DNA from: Lithodes maja
Taxonomy: Eukaryota; Arthropoda; Malacostraca; Decapoda; Lithodidae
Assembly: GCA_037953745.1 (NCBI GenBank)
Contig: JBAKBP010000678.1
Location: 124,001 to 188,000, forward strand
DNA length: 64,000 nt
Direction: 5' to 3'
Within the stretch, counting starts at the first letter, position 1. Each line of letters starts with the position of its first letter. Position numbers and translations under genes: made by a program. Positions 1 through 9,783 of the stretch are shown here, piece by piece. Under the pieces are notes generated by a model. It worked only from the letters and a program-made list of their open reading frames with translations, ran no database searches and was not told the DNA's origin.

Positions 1-391
1 CACAGGCTTCCACTGCCATCACAGCCTTGAACGGACAGTCTTTGGCAAGAAGTTTTAGTGCCTGTAGGAACTGCTCCAGTGACTCACCAGGTTCTTGGCG
101 TCGAGTTGCTAGTACATGCCTGGCAAATATTTCATTTTTAGGTTTGATATACAAGTTAGTTAGGGTTTCCTCGGCAGCCTCATAGGTTTTACAGTCAGCA
201 ATATACAGGTAGTCATATACTTGCGGGGCGATGTAATTTGTCAGAAGTACAAGTCTGTCGGCAGTGGGAGTATTCTGTTGTATGGCCTTTGAGAAGTTGT
301 TAAAGGTCCTGAGCCAGTGGTGCCATTCCTTAGCTGTTGTGGTGGAGATTGGGTCTGTGTCGAACCTCTCTGGTCGTAAGAACCGCTCCAT
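1..391 (-). CDS. Ty3/gypsy-type Gag, N-terminal part (runs off window)
   Basis: Reading leftwards from the ATG at complement 389-391 there is an open frame of about 130 codons with no stop up to the window edge. The protein starts MERFLRPERF, has a Trp-rich patch (KEWHHWLRTF) and the pattern FARHVLATRRQ followed by PGESLEQFLQ. That combination is typical of the capsid region of Ty3/gypsy Gag, the structural protein that packages retrotransposon RNA. The rest of the element lies outside the window to the left. The start codon sits inside a 15-bp target duplication made by the SINE-like insertion at 395-783, so the reading frame survives but its leader is displaced. The polymerase fragment at 2,035 is on the opposite strand, so it belongs to another element. 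Confidence 0.75.
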   Translation of the reverse strand, partial: MERFLRPERFDTDPISTTTAKEWHHWLRTFNNFSKAIQQNTPTADRLVLLTNYIAPQVYDYLYIADCKTYEAAEETLTNLYIKPKNEIFARHVLATRRQEPGESLEQFLQALKLLAKDCPFKAVMAVEAC

Positions 392-394
392 GTC

Positions 395-783
395 TATCTA
401 TCTATCTATCTATCTATTGCCGGACGCCTTACTCCCCTTACGAGGGTGGCCATACACAGAATGCCCCCAAGCGGACCTATTCCTGTGAGAGGGACAACCC
501 GAGCCAGTTTAGTGAAGGACTTACAGGATTGACCATTCAATTTAGGATCCGTCCGACTCAGAGGCCCTCTGTGTATCTTGTTAGCACTATTTTTCTACAG
601 TGGTGTTCGGCTAATCCATCCACTAACCTGCCTTACCCTTAGGTAAGCAGTACGGATTTGTTTCAGGTTTACTCCCCTAGACAGGTTGCCAACCAAGGCT
701 GACGAGTCCCATCCACCCGGATTTGTATAAGGTTGTCTCCCCTAGATGAGTTGCCGACCAAGGCTAACGAGTCCCATCCACCC
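395..783 (-). mobile_element. SINE-like retroposon with (GATA)n tail, inserted at the gag start
   Basis: The 389-bp insert is flanked by a perfect 15-bp direct repeat, GAACCGCTCCATGTC at 380-394 and 784-798, the signature of target-primed reverse transcription. Its 3' end is on the left, a (TATC)n run on the plus strand, so it is minus-oriented. The 5' half holds two imperfect copies of a module (about 663-715 and 727-783) that includes GGGTGGATGGGACTCGT and GGGGAG. Next to the tail, about 70 bp resembles the 3' end of the RTE-like LINE fragment at 38,101-38,586. No clear tRNA promoter boxes were seen, so the RNA ancestor is unknown. Confidence 0.7.
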
Positions 784-806
784 GAACCGCTCCATGTCCA
801 CTTGTT

Positions 807-875
807 AATTGTTTGTACAATAAATTGTAGTGAAACCAGCTTGATTAGTATTGTGGTTTTATTGTACAAACAATT
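807..875. other. 18-bp perfect inverted repeat (hairpin) in the gag leader
   Basis: AATTGTTTGTACAATAAA at 807-824 pairs exactly with its reverse complement at 858-875, leaving a loop of 33 bases. It lies just upstream of the minus-strand gag start, once the SINE-like insert is discounted, so it would be in the genomic RNA leader of that gypsy element. A packaging or dimerisation role is only a possibility. The following 140 bases up to the MITE show nothing recognisable. Confidence 0.6.
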
Positions 876-1019
876 GAGGTCCGGTACATCACATCCTGTA
901 ACAACAACAATCCTTAGTATTACAGTTCTAAACAAAATAACTAATAAATATATGTAGTCTAGGAGTTTCTTATATCCCTATATTATATGCTAAACCTTCA
1001 ATACATCTGAAATCATTAA

Positions 1020-1753
1020 CCTAACAAGTGCGCATGGGGGTAATTGAAAACGTCCCCCTGTGCTGACGTATTTGAGGTGTTTCCGTCACTAAAATATTCA
1101 TTGTACCATTAATAGCATTAATAATTATCCATATGCGCCTATTATGGGTTGATTATAAAGGTATTAACCTGAAACAACAATAAAACGAGTGAAAACAGCG
1201 TTTGGATGGTCAAAATCGGAGATAATAATAATAATAATAATAATAATAGTTCTTAAAGCTAGCGCATGCTAAGCTAGCTAAGGATAGCTCAATAAGGCCG
1301 ATTAGGCGTATTTCCATTGGGGTCCTGTACTACTACCCCATCCCTTTGCTCATGAGGGATGGTAACGACTCAGTGCTTGTGAAAAATCTTTAATGCGCCG
1401 AGCGTGGGCGCGAACCCGGGCCTTCTGGGTGGAAGTCCGAGACGCTAGTCACTACACCAAGCGAGCCGCTAAGATATAGCCCGCGAGTTGTATAATGTAT
1501 GGGTGAGGCAAACTGCTTTCCCGCCAATTTCCCCCAAGGCCACTGAGACACAGTCGATCGATACTCTCTCTCTCTCTCTTGCACTCGCTTGCCATCAGTG
1601 ATGACAACACCCTGCTTGCAACTCGCTAATGTTAGCACGAAAATATACCTCAGAATAAGGGAATAATAGGGAAAATAGGTGATAACTGAAGGAGAGAAGG
1701 AAAGTGGGGAAGGAGGGGAGGTAGAGGACTGAGATTTTGCATGGCCCAGGGGC

Positions 1754-1789
<36 letters not shown>

Positions 1790-1884
1790 CGATGTCAAAA
1801 GTTGATTTTTTATTTTACTTACTCTCAAGAGTCTTCCCGCAGTCCGCCGGGGGAACTCTTAAGAGTCTCCCCGCAGTTCCCGGG
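1020..1884 (+). mobile_element. TTAA-flanked MITE, copy A (interrupted by a SINE)
   Basis: Bounded by TTAA at 1,016-1,019 and 1,885-1,888. In this orientation the family begins CCTAACAAGTGCGCATGG, contains a conserved (CT)n run and GGGCCA before a long T-tract, and ends in CCCGCAGTTCCCGGG. No transposase is encoded; the short ORFs in it recur in every copy only because the DNA recurs. TTAA duplication and CC...GG ends are the hallmarks of piggyBac-superfamily elements. Without the SINE at 1,225-1,471 the copy is about 0.62 kb. Confidence 0.85.
1225..1471 (-). mobile_element. tRNA-derived SINE, copy 1
   Basis: Read on the minus strand it starts AGCGGCTCGCTTGGTGTAG, with an A-box-like TGGTGTAGTGAC and a B-box-like GGGTTCGCGCCC about 40 bases on, then a body ending in (ATT)n. 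The target repeat AGATA occurs at 1,220-1,224 and 1,472-1,476, and uninterrupted MITE copies have a single GGAGATATAGCC here. About 50 bp of its body (1,276-1,326) also occurs in the 3' UTR of the LINE at 13.6 kb. A near-identical copy lies at 35,635-35,903 on the other strand. Confidence 0.85.
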
Positions 1885-2034
1885 TTAATACTTATTCCTT
1901 ATACAGTATAAGAAAACCATAACCTCTTAGAAAGTCTTGACACCGACCTGTGTTTTGAAATGCTCTGCTGTCAGTGATCTAGCGGGCGGGAAAGGTAGCA
2001 GTGATGCGCTATATAAAAGGGACCCTAAACATAA

Positions 2035-3008
2035 ATGGCTAACTATATTTCATTATATGGCTCATCTGAACAAGAACATAGGGAAAGACTAGAGAGAGTT
2101 TTGAGTACCCTGTGTCAAAGAAACCTAACTGTAAACCCAAAGAAGTGTGAATTTGGTATGAATATGCTTGTATTCATGGGTCATGTGTTGTCTAAGAAGG
2201 GAATTGGACCATCAGCAAGTAAAATCAAAGCTGTAAAGGGAGCCAAGAGACCAGAAAATGCAGCAGAGGTTAGAAGTTTCTTAGGTCTTGTTGGATACTG
2301 TAGTAGGTATATTGACAACTTAGCCACAAGGGAAGAGCCACTTAGAATGTTAACAAGATCTGAACAACTCTGGGTATGGGGAAAACAGCAAGAGGAAGCA
2401 TTCATTGATTTGAAGAATCCGTTGACTTGTGCATATGCAATGGCTTATTTTGATTCAAAACTGCATACGCAGGTTATTGTTGATGCAAGTCCAGTTGGCT
2501 TGGGTGCAATTTTGGTTAAAAAACAGTCAGATGGATTTTACAAACCTGTAATTTATGCCAGTTGGTCACTATCAGATGTTGAGAGAAGATATTCACAGAC
2601 CGAGAAAGAGGCTTTGGCAGCAGTCTGGGCTTGTGAAAGACTAAGATTGTACCTTTATGGACTAGAATTTGATCTAATGACAGACCATAAACCACTAGAG
2701 TGCATCTACTCTCCTAAATCCAAACCACCCTTGAGGATTGAAAGATGGGCTCTCAGATTGCAGCCATATAAGTTCAAAGTAAAGTATCAACCTGGTAAAT
2801 TTAATGCTGCTGATGCATTGTCTAGACTGCCGCTGAAGGATCTTCCTAGGTCTAATGTAGCTGAAGAGTATGTTTATTTGATAGCAAAATGTGTGACACC
2901 TAGAGCTATGACTACAAAAGAAATTGAAGTAGAGTCAGCAAAAGATGAGACTTTATGTAAAGTTAGAAAAGCAGTGAGAACAGGTGATTGGATTAACTTA
3001 CCTAATTT
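2035..3008 (+). pseudogene. Ty3/gypsy pol fragment: end of RT plus RNase H
   Basis: The frame opens at about the RT active-site box and continues through the RT thumb (PKKCEFG, FMGHVLSKKGI, VRSFLGLVGYC) and connection into an RNase H domain. Metal-binding residues are visible in VDASPVGLGAIL, TEKEALAAVW and MTDHKPLE, followed by KFNAADALSRLP, the usual end of gypsy RNase H. Normal elements carry a YxDD box just before the GSSEQEH segment. Here the residues read MANYISLYGS, so the catalytic pair is not recognisable, and a stop lies directly upstream. The element is 5'-truncated: no protease, gag or 5' LTR precedes it. The frame is then broken by a retroposon at 3,009-3,420. Confidence 0.9.
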
Positions 3009-3420
3009 GTGGTGATGGGCTGGTCTATCAGAGTGAGAACTGAGCGATCTCTGCCATACCCATAGCTTACTCTGACTGTTCCATTTACTTATATATTTTC
3101 TAGATCTCATGTGACGGCGTCTCTTCCGTGAATTGACCTCCCAATCTACCAAGATTGGAAGCCAAAGCGTCACATTTTTCCTTTGCCCCTCAACTTTCTC
3201 TTCATAATTGCTGAGGGGCACAGGGCCCTGGGTGGGGCTTTGGTTTCCCGGGCGTTTCCTCGCCCTCCTCAGCTCCCCGCCATGGAGTAGCTTCGGTCAC
3301 CCAGGCTTTATTGTGGTCGGCAGGGAGGGTTCTGTGGGGGCGCTCGGTTATGGCCCTGGCCTTGCTCGGGGCCTTGGGGCTGTTCGGCCAGGCAGCTTGG
3401 GGAGCAGCAACAACAACAAC
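3009..3420 (+). mobile_element. CAA-tailed retroposon (non-LTR 3' end or SINE), copy 1
   Basis: A 412-bp insert ends in (CAA)n and is flanked by a perfect 14-bp duplication, AACTTACCTAATTT at 2,995-3,008 and 3,421-3,434, which proves target-primed insertion into the gypsy pol gene. The 3' half is GC-rich (GGGCACAGGGCCCTGGG) and recurs in reverse at 61,116-61,353. The apparent long reading frame from 3,208 through the insert into integrase is accidental read-through. No protein of its own was recognised. Confidence 0.85.
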
Positions 3421-4030
3421 AACTTACCTAATTTTAAGTCTATACATGAAGAACTGACTACAGTTGGCAAACTGTTGCTCAGGGGTAGCAGAATTGTAAT
3501 CCCAGAAACACTAAGGGAACATATTTTGAAATTATCACATGAGGGTCACCAGGGCATTGTCAAATGTAAGCAGAGACTAAGGGAGAGAGTGTGGTGGCCA
3601 GGTATTGATAGAGATATGGAACGTTTTGTTAGAAACTGTCAGCCTTGTAAATTAATGAGCTCCAACACTAAACCTGAACCATTGCAACCAACCGTGTTAC
3701 CTGAAAAACCTTGGCAGCATGTTGGTATTGACCTGTGTGGGCCATTTCCAGGGGGAGAGAGTTTGTTGGTGGGTGTAGATTATTATTCAAGATGGTTTGA
3801 AGTGGGAGTTTTGCATAACACTTCATCAGGTAAGGTAATTGAAACACTGGACAATTGGTTCACATGTCATGGTATACCAGAAGTAATAGTGTCAGACAAT
3901 GGACCTCAATTTGTATCTGAAGAATTTCATAATTTTGTACAAACTTCAGGTATAACTCACAGAAGGATTACACCTTATTCACCTCAAGCTAATGGAGAGG
4001 TGGAAAGACAAAATAAAACTTTGTTAAAGG
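3421..4030 (+). pseudogene. Ty3/gypsy integrase, N-terminal and catalytic core
   Basis: This continues the pol frame after the CAA-tailed insert. It has an HHCC zinc-binding domain (LSHEGHQGIVKCKQ then CQPCKL), then the rve catalytic core with the D,D(35)E triad visible as GIDLCGPF, VSDNGPQF and NGEVERQN. Integrase joins the cDNA to host DNA. The core is uninterrupted until 4,030, where a second LTR element has inserted; coding resumes at 8,852 in the same biological frame. All three acidic residues are kept, so inactivation here is by insertion and not by drift. Confidence 0.92.
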
Positions 4031-5879
4031 TGTTACGACCGGGCACTCGGGTACACTAGGGCTCTTACACAGGACTCGAGTATGGCTCGCTGCCACAACG
4101 GAAACACACGATCCCAACCCCAGAGTACTGCCAGCCGAACAAAAAACGCCACTACCCTCCAGAGTTCTATCTGCTATAACGGGGTATACAAGAACTCGGT
4201 ACTAGCGTTTCACACAACAGACTAATAACAAGACGGGAGTTATCTAGTCTGGTCAACAATCAAACAAAGAAGAAAGTACTACAACACTAAAGAATAGTGT
4301 TGGCCGAAGCCGAAGTAATCCACCCTTGAACTAAGAACTTAAGAAGTCCTCCACCCTCTACTTCGGATCGGCACTATTACGTTACGCTAAACAATAGTCC
4401 TCGAGCATCAAGCAAGGAATCTTCTGATAAGTTAGATGCTTCTCGAATACTCATAAGAAGTAAGTATCGGATTTTGAACAGCAATTTAATGAATAACTCA
4501 CTGGTAATTAAAGGCTTTAAATTGACATAAGAAGAATTATAAGAATAAGCAATAGGATATGGCAAACATTAAGAAGAAGTACTCCGACAATGCACTGGCA
4601 ATAGCCTACTAAGATTGTGCTCGTGGGCCACTAATCTCTGAAGTAGCTAAGCGTGCCACACATGAAATCAATAGTGCTTAAACAATAATATACATAAGGA
4701 GAAGCTTCAATACTATGCTGTATCTGCTGGTCGAGCAAAGTCTAGCTGGGATATCTAAGGTTAAGAGACAATGGCTGAGCAAGCGGCTCGTAGCCTAGCG
4801 AGGTCCTTAAGACTGTGCGGCCAAATTACGGTAATTGACGGGATGCTCTCTTGAGAGATCCAGATCACTAGTATCTGGTTCTCTCCTGGCGATCCTCTCA
4901 AAGTCAAGCAAATGAGATAGCACAGTGTTGGGTGGCACAGGCAAAAGCCCTCACTCGCAACACAGTGCTAAACTCCCACGGTACACAATCAAAAAGACCC
5001 CCTAGGCTTCCCACGTCTCCGTTGCAATTGTGCTGGTTCAACCAACCTAGCACTCATAGGAAATCACAACTCGAGGAACCCTATCCCAGTCTAGCATTAC
5101 CTAAACCAGCAGAAAACAGGAACATGAATAATAGTACACAGGGAAATACATATACGAGTGCAACAAACATCAATCAATCCTATTCTAGTTAACCCTTCCA
5201 AAAATAGGCTATCTAACAGGCACTTATCTCGTGAGAACTCAAGCGATAATACTTTGGCTGACTAAATCTGCACCAAAGGGGTCATTGGTTAAAAAGGGAC
5301 GAGAAGAGAAGAAAATAGGCTGTTCAGAGAGTAGAGAAAGTTCACATCAGTCGGAAGAATATCGATAGTTGCAAGGGATATGAGAGGTCGCTTTGCCTGA
5401 TGAGTTCTGAAGCATGGTGGCAAAAACCTCTCTTTTTATACTCGGCCCTCTAGCGGCATATCTCAAACTACTTAAGGACCGCCCACTGGCAATCATGACG
5501 TCATATTCTCTTTCAATCTGGGATTGACAAAGAACTTCCCACGCGCTGAAAGGGAGGAAGGGAGGAGGAAGGAGGGAATTAGGCCTACCGGCCCGCGTGG
5601 CGTACTCACTGATCCCCCGCCACGTTACATAACCCTCTCTCTCATCATTGTATATAAGTCCCACACACAATACTTATAACTAATGATATAAAATAGAACT
5701 CGTTGACTTAGAAGAAAACAAAATACATAATGATAATACTTATAGTACAACGGTTCACATAAACTGAGTTAGGAAACTCTACACAGACTACAGCCAAAGT
5801 TCCTGCCCTGACGATCCTAGCGAGAGTGGGGCCTGACTGGGCGTTCTGTACAGCATGCTCATACTCGACATGCGTCACA
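4031..5879 (-). repeat. Left (3') LTR of the 4.0-8.9 kb element
   Basis: 1,849 bp, matching 7,004-8,851 except for one extra A at about 5,209. It contains no real gene; the small frames within it appear identically in both LTRs. Confidence 0.93.
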
Positions 5880-5895
5880 CCTCCCCCAAGATTTT
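5880..5895 (-). promoter_or_regulatory. Polypurine tract (plus-strand primer site)
   Basis: On the minus strand CTTGGGGGAGG lies just before the LTR start TGTGACGC, the position and composition expected of the PPT. Confidence 0.7.
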
Positions 5896-6231
5896 ACTTG
5901 CTCAACCCTGAGCTAAAATCTGATATACAGAACCCCATCAAACCCCTCACACCCAGCGACCGCATGGCACTAAAACAACGCTGAGTTTATCACTAAAACA
6001 CATCTTATAAAAAAAAATTCACATTTCATAACTCCTCCCAACAATAGTAAAAGACATGATATCATGCTCCCAGAGCGAGCTTACAGCAGCTCAGCCGTTT
6101 GATAGTTCGTGGACTACTCAAACCTTATAGGCTATGACAAACTTATACAATTATCTATATCAAAAAGAAAGAGTTTTTATATGATTTTTATATTTTAATA
6201 TGTTTTTTCCCGGCTGCACTATAAGGGCAGC

Positions 6232-6804
6232 CTATTTTCTTCTATACCAAACGCTCAACTCCTGCTTCCTAGTCTCATCCTCCCGCCTCCTGGTCTCATT
6301 CTCCATTTTAGCAAGCTCGAGTTTAAATATCATCTCAGGAGACAGGCCGGAAGAGGGAGCTGCCACTACTGAAGGAGGGGGGGCAAGAACTGGGGAACCA
6401 CCATACGCACCGCCCGAGGGCACTCCAATCTTCCAATGCTCATCCCTCTGTGGGAGAGTGCTAACCTCCGGCAACTGAGTGGACGGCACTGTGGGAGTCG
6501 AGTGAGAGGGGATCTGGGGAGGAACCCCCCCAAACGCCCTCTCCTCCGAAACCCCATGTCGCCCACGCAACACCCAGGAAATCAGCTCCCCCTTGGACAT
6601 CCCTCCTACATTGGATAGACCCAAAACCTTGGCTATCAGGTGCAAGCCATAAACATTCACCCCAGTCAGCCTCTCCTCCGTCACATGGTACTGCTTACTC
6701 ACAAAAAGTCTAGCATCCTCCTCACTAGTTACTAACGGCACCTCCTCACTTAGCATCTCTCGCTCCTCGTCAGTACTAGGGCCCGACATACTGAAGTTCA
6801 CCAA
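6232..6804 (-). CDS. Gag-like protein with SAP-like segment
   Basis: A 190-aa frame is the only substantial coding region between the LTRs. Residues about 45-80 (LTGVNVYGLHLIAKVLGL then SKGELISWVL) resemble a SAP-type helix-extended-helix DNA-binding motif, seen in some LTR-element Gag proteins. Then come a Pro/Ser-rich middle and a charged C-terminal helix (ELAKMENETRRREDETRK), probably a coiled coil. There is no zinc knuckle, protease, RT or integrase. It may be a truncated Gag kept for packaging, or a remnant. The family assignment rests on pattern only. Confidence 0.55.
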   Translation of the reverse strand: MVNFSMSGPSTDEEREMLSEEVPLVTSEEDARLFVSKQYHVTEERLTGVNVYGLHLIAKVLGLSNVGGMSKGELISWVLRGRHGVSEERAFGGVPPQIPSHSTPTVPSTQLPEVSTLPQRDEHWKIGVPSGGAYGGSPVLAPPPSVVAAPSSGLSPEMIFKLELAKMENETRRREDETRKQELSVWYRRK

Positions 6805-6983
6805 AAAATTCTCGAGACAAAAGTGTTAAACTCCCTTATGCAAGCACTAATTACTAAATTAACTGGAGTCTCTTAAATGCTCTCCTAATTGCCTTACAAA
6901 AAAAAATATTCTTCAATATGTACGCTAAAGTACCAACAAACAAATGTTGTACAACTCTGCAAAAAATTATACTGTTCACAAAA

Positions 6984-7001
6984 TCCTAAGCAAGGTCGCC
7001 A
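6984..7001 (-). promoter_or_regulatory. Primer-binding site, TGGCGACC type
   Basis: Two bases inside the 5' LTR (minus strand) lies TGGCGACCTTGCTTAGG. The first eight bases match the TGGCGACC start of the tRNA-Arg-primed site of mdg1/412-type gypsy elements; the rest differs, so the primer is likely but unproved. Confidence 0.6.
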
Positions 7002-7003
7002 TT

Positions 7004-8851
7004 TGTTACGACCGGGCACTCGGGTACACTAGGGCTCTTACACAGGACTCGAGTATGGCTCGCTGCCACAACGGAAACACACGATCCCAACCCCAGAGTA
7101 CTGCCAGCCGAACAAAAAACGCCACTACCCTCCAGAGTTCTATCTGCTATAACGGGGTATACAAGAACTCGGTACTAGCGTTTCACACAACAGACTAATA
7201 ACAAGACGGGAGTTATCTAGTCTGGTCAACAATCAAACAAAGAAGAAAGTACTACAACACTAAAGAATAGTGTTGGCCGAAGCCGAAGTAATCCACCCTT
7301 GAACTAAGAACTTAAGAAGTCCTCCACCCTCTACTTCGGATCGGCACTATTACGTTACGCTAAACAATAGTCCTCGAGCATCAAGCAAGGAATCTTCTGA
7401 TAAGTTAGATGCTTCTCGAATACTCATAAGAAGTAAGTATCGGATTTTGAACAGCAATTTAATGAATAACTCACTGGTAATTAAAGGCTTTAAATTGACA
7501 TAAGAAGAATTATAAGAATAAGCAATAGGATATGGCAAACATTAAGAAGAAGTACTCCGACAATGCACTGGCAATAGCCTACTAAGATTGTGCTCGTGGG
7601 CCACTAATCTCTGAAGTAGCTAAGCGTGCCACACATGAAATCAATAGTGCTTAAACAATAATATACATAAGGAGAAGCTTCAATACTATGCTGTATCTGC
7701 TGGTCGAGCAAAGTCTAGCTGGGATATCTAAGGTTAAGAGACAATGGCTGAGCAAGCGGCTCGTAGCCTAGCGAGGTCCTTAAGACTGTGCGGCCAAATT
7801 ACGGTAATTGACGGGATGCTCTCTTGAGAGATCCAGATCACTAGTATCTGGTTCTCTCCTGGCGATCCTCTCAAAGTCAAGCAAATGAGATAGCACAGTG
7901 TTGGGTGGCACAGGCAAAAGCCCTCACTCGCAACACAGTGCTAAACTCCCACGGTACACAATCAAAAAGACCCCCTAGGCTTCCCACGTCTCCGTTGCAA
8001 TTGTGCTGGTTCAACCAACCTAGCACTCATAGGAAATCACAACTCGAGGAACCCTATCCCAGTCTAGCATTACCTAAACCAGCAGAAAACAGGAACATGA
8101 ATAATAGTACACAGGGAAATACATATACGAGTGCAACAAACATCAATCAATCCTATTCTAGTTAACCCTTCCAAAATAGGCTATCTAACAGGCACTTATC
8201 TCGTGAGAACTCAAGCGATAATACTTTGGCTGACTAAATCTGCACCAAAGGGGTCATTGGTTAAAAAGGGACGAGAAGAGAAGAAAATAGGCTGTTCAGA
8301 GAGTAGAGAAAGTTCACATCAGTCGGAAGAATATCGATAGTTGCAAGGGATATGAGAGGTCGCTTTGCCTGATGAGTTCTGAAGCATGGTGGCAAAAACC
8401 TCTCTTTTTATACTCGGCCCTCTAGCGGCATATCTCAAACTACTTAAGGACCGCCCACTGGCAATCATGACGTCATATTCTCTTTCAATCTGGGATTGAC
8501 AAAGAACTTCCCACGCGCTGAAAGGGAGGAAGGGAGGAGGAAGGAGGGAATTAGGCCTACCGGCCCGCGTGGCGTACTCACTGATCCCCCGCCACGTTAC
8601 ATAACCCTCTCTCTCATCATTGTATATAAGTCCCACACACAATACTTATAACTAATGATATAAAATAGAACTCGTTGACTTAGAAGAAAACAAAATACAT
8701 AATGATAATACTTATAGTACAACGGTTCACATAAACTGAGTTAGGAAACTCTACACAGACTACAGCCAAAGTTCCTGCCCTGACGATCCTAGCGAGAGTG
8801 GGGCCTGACTGGGCGTTCTGTACAGCATGCTCATACTCGACATGCGTCACA
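7004..8851 (-). repeat. Right (5') LTR of the 4.0-8.9 kb element
   Basis: 1,848 bp; TG...CA boundaries on both strands. It would carry the element's promoter for minus-strand transcription, but no TATA box was assigned. Confidence 0.93.
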
Positions 8852-9091
8852 AAGGCCATTCGCACATTTCATGTTGAGGGTAGTAACTGGAAGAAAGATT
8901 TGAATAAATTTCTTGTAGCCTATAGAAGCACACCTCACAGCGTTACTGGTATTAGCCCATATGAAATGATGTATGGAAGGAAGATGAGAACAAAATTACC
9001 AATCTGGAGTACTGAATCAAGTTTGTGTGAGGAAGCTATTAGAGATAAGGATGCATTGAGGAAAGAGAGAGAGAGAGAAAGCCTATTTTGA
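8852..9091 (+). pseudogene. Ty3/gypsy integrase, C-terminal part of the core
   Basis: Coding resumes right after the inserted LTR element with WKKDLNKFLVAYRSTPHS and GISPYEMMYGR, the canonical gypsy integrase segment after the catalytic Glu. The frame ends in a GA microsatellite at about 9,060-9,080 that shifts it to a stop; the neighbouring frame then continues into the C-terminal domain. Confidence 0.9.
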
Positions 9092-9098
9092 TTCAAGA

Positions 9099-9533
9099 AT
9101 GCATTCTAAAGAGATGGATGTAAAGAAAGATGACATAGTAGTGCTGAAACAGAACAAGGAAAATAAGCTATCACCTAAATTTAGCCCTTCACCTTACAGA
9201 GTCATTGAGAAAAGAGGGAACAGTGTTCAAATAGAAGGGAGTGATGGTAGCCAGAAAAGGAGGAATGTGACTCACTTGAAGAAAGTGAAGTTTGATAGTA
9301 TGGATGGCAAAAAACAGTTGTGGGAGAGAGGAAGAGAGAAGAATGAGGAAGAAATGGATGCGTTGTATGATGATTGGACTAAAAGAGGAATGAATGAGGA
9401 AGAAATAGATGTGGTGCATGATGAGGGGAATGACAGTCAAGTACACATGAGTCAGAGGGAACAAATATCAAGTAGTAAGAGAACTAAAAGGACAGTGCAC
9501 AGACCTGTTAGGATTAAGGATTATGTTACATGA
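9099..9533 (+). pseudogene. Ty3/gypsy integrase C-terminal domain and pol tail
   Basis: A 144-codon frame beginning at an internal Met. KKDDIVVLKQ, then KLSPKFSPSPYRVIEK and VTHLKKVKF, is the SH3-like/GPY-F region found at the C-terminus of gypsy integrases, where it contacts DNA or chromatin. A long acidic/basic low-complexity tail follows (KRGMNEEEIDV, KRTKRTVHRP). It is one frame off the preceding part because of the GA repeat. It ends the pol gene; 9,534-9,779 and 11,020-11,276 together form the AT-rich 3' noncoding part of the element. Confidence 0.85.
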
Positions 9534-9783
9534 TAACCTAATGTTTGTACATAATATTCAAGCATATGATATTGTTTAGTTTAGTTTATGATTTGGTATA
9601 GCCTACAGTTCTGTACCAGTATTGATACAGTATTACTAATTTATGTTTAGCTCATTATTTTGATATACTGTACAGTATTTTACAGTACTACTGTATTAAT
9701 TATTTATGTTAAATCTATTGATTGTGATGCTCAAATGGCCTAGCCTAGAGAGAATTATATATTTAGTTTATTATGTTTGTTAA

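Larger units (their letters stand above)
4031..8851 (-). mobile_element. Young non-autonomous LTR retrotransposon inside gypsy integrase
   Basis: Two direct repeats of ~1.85 kb flank a 1.1-kb interior. The plus-strand ends are TGTTACGACCGGGC and GCGTCACA, so on the minus strand the LTR reads TGTGACGC...GTAACA. Flanks AAGG at 4,027-4,030 and 8,852-8,855 give a 4-bp target duplication. A polypurine tract and primer-binding site are in the right places for minus orientation. The interior codes only for a Gag-like protein, with no pol, so mobilisation needs a helper. By eye the LTRs differ by one base in an A-run, indicating very recent insertion. Confidence 0.93.

Noticed and set aside
1400..1471. 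tRNA gene
   Set aside because: Box A and box B are present, but the sequence does not close into a cloverleaf, and it is part of a dispersed SINE with an (ATT)n tail.
2005..2034. TATA box (ATATAAAAGG) as promoter of the gypsy pol fragment
   Set aside because: It precedes a truncated pol piece with no leader or gag, and there is no LTR around it; a chance match is as likely.
3208..4059. 283-codon frame joining a GC-rich segment to integrase
   Set aside because: The first 70 codons are the CAA-tailed retroposon; the 14-bp duplication shows the fusion is an accidental read-through.
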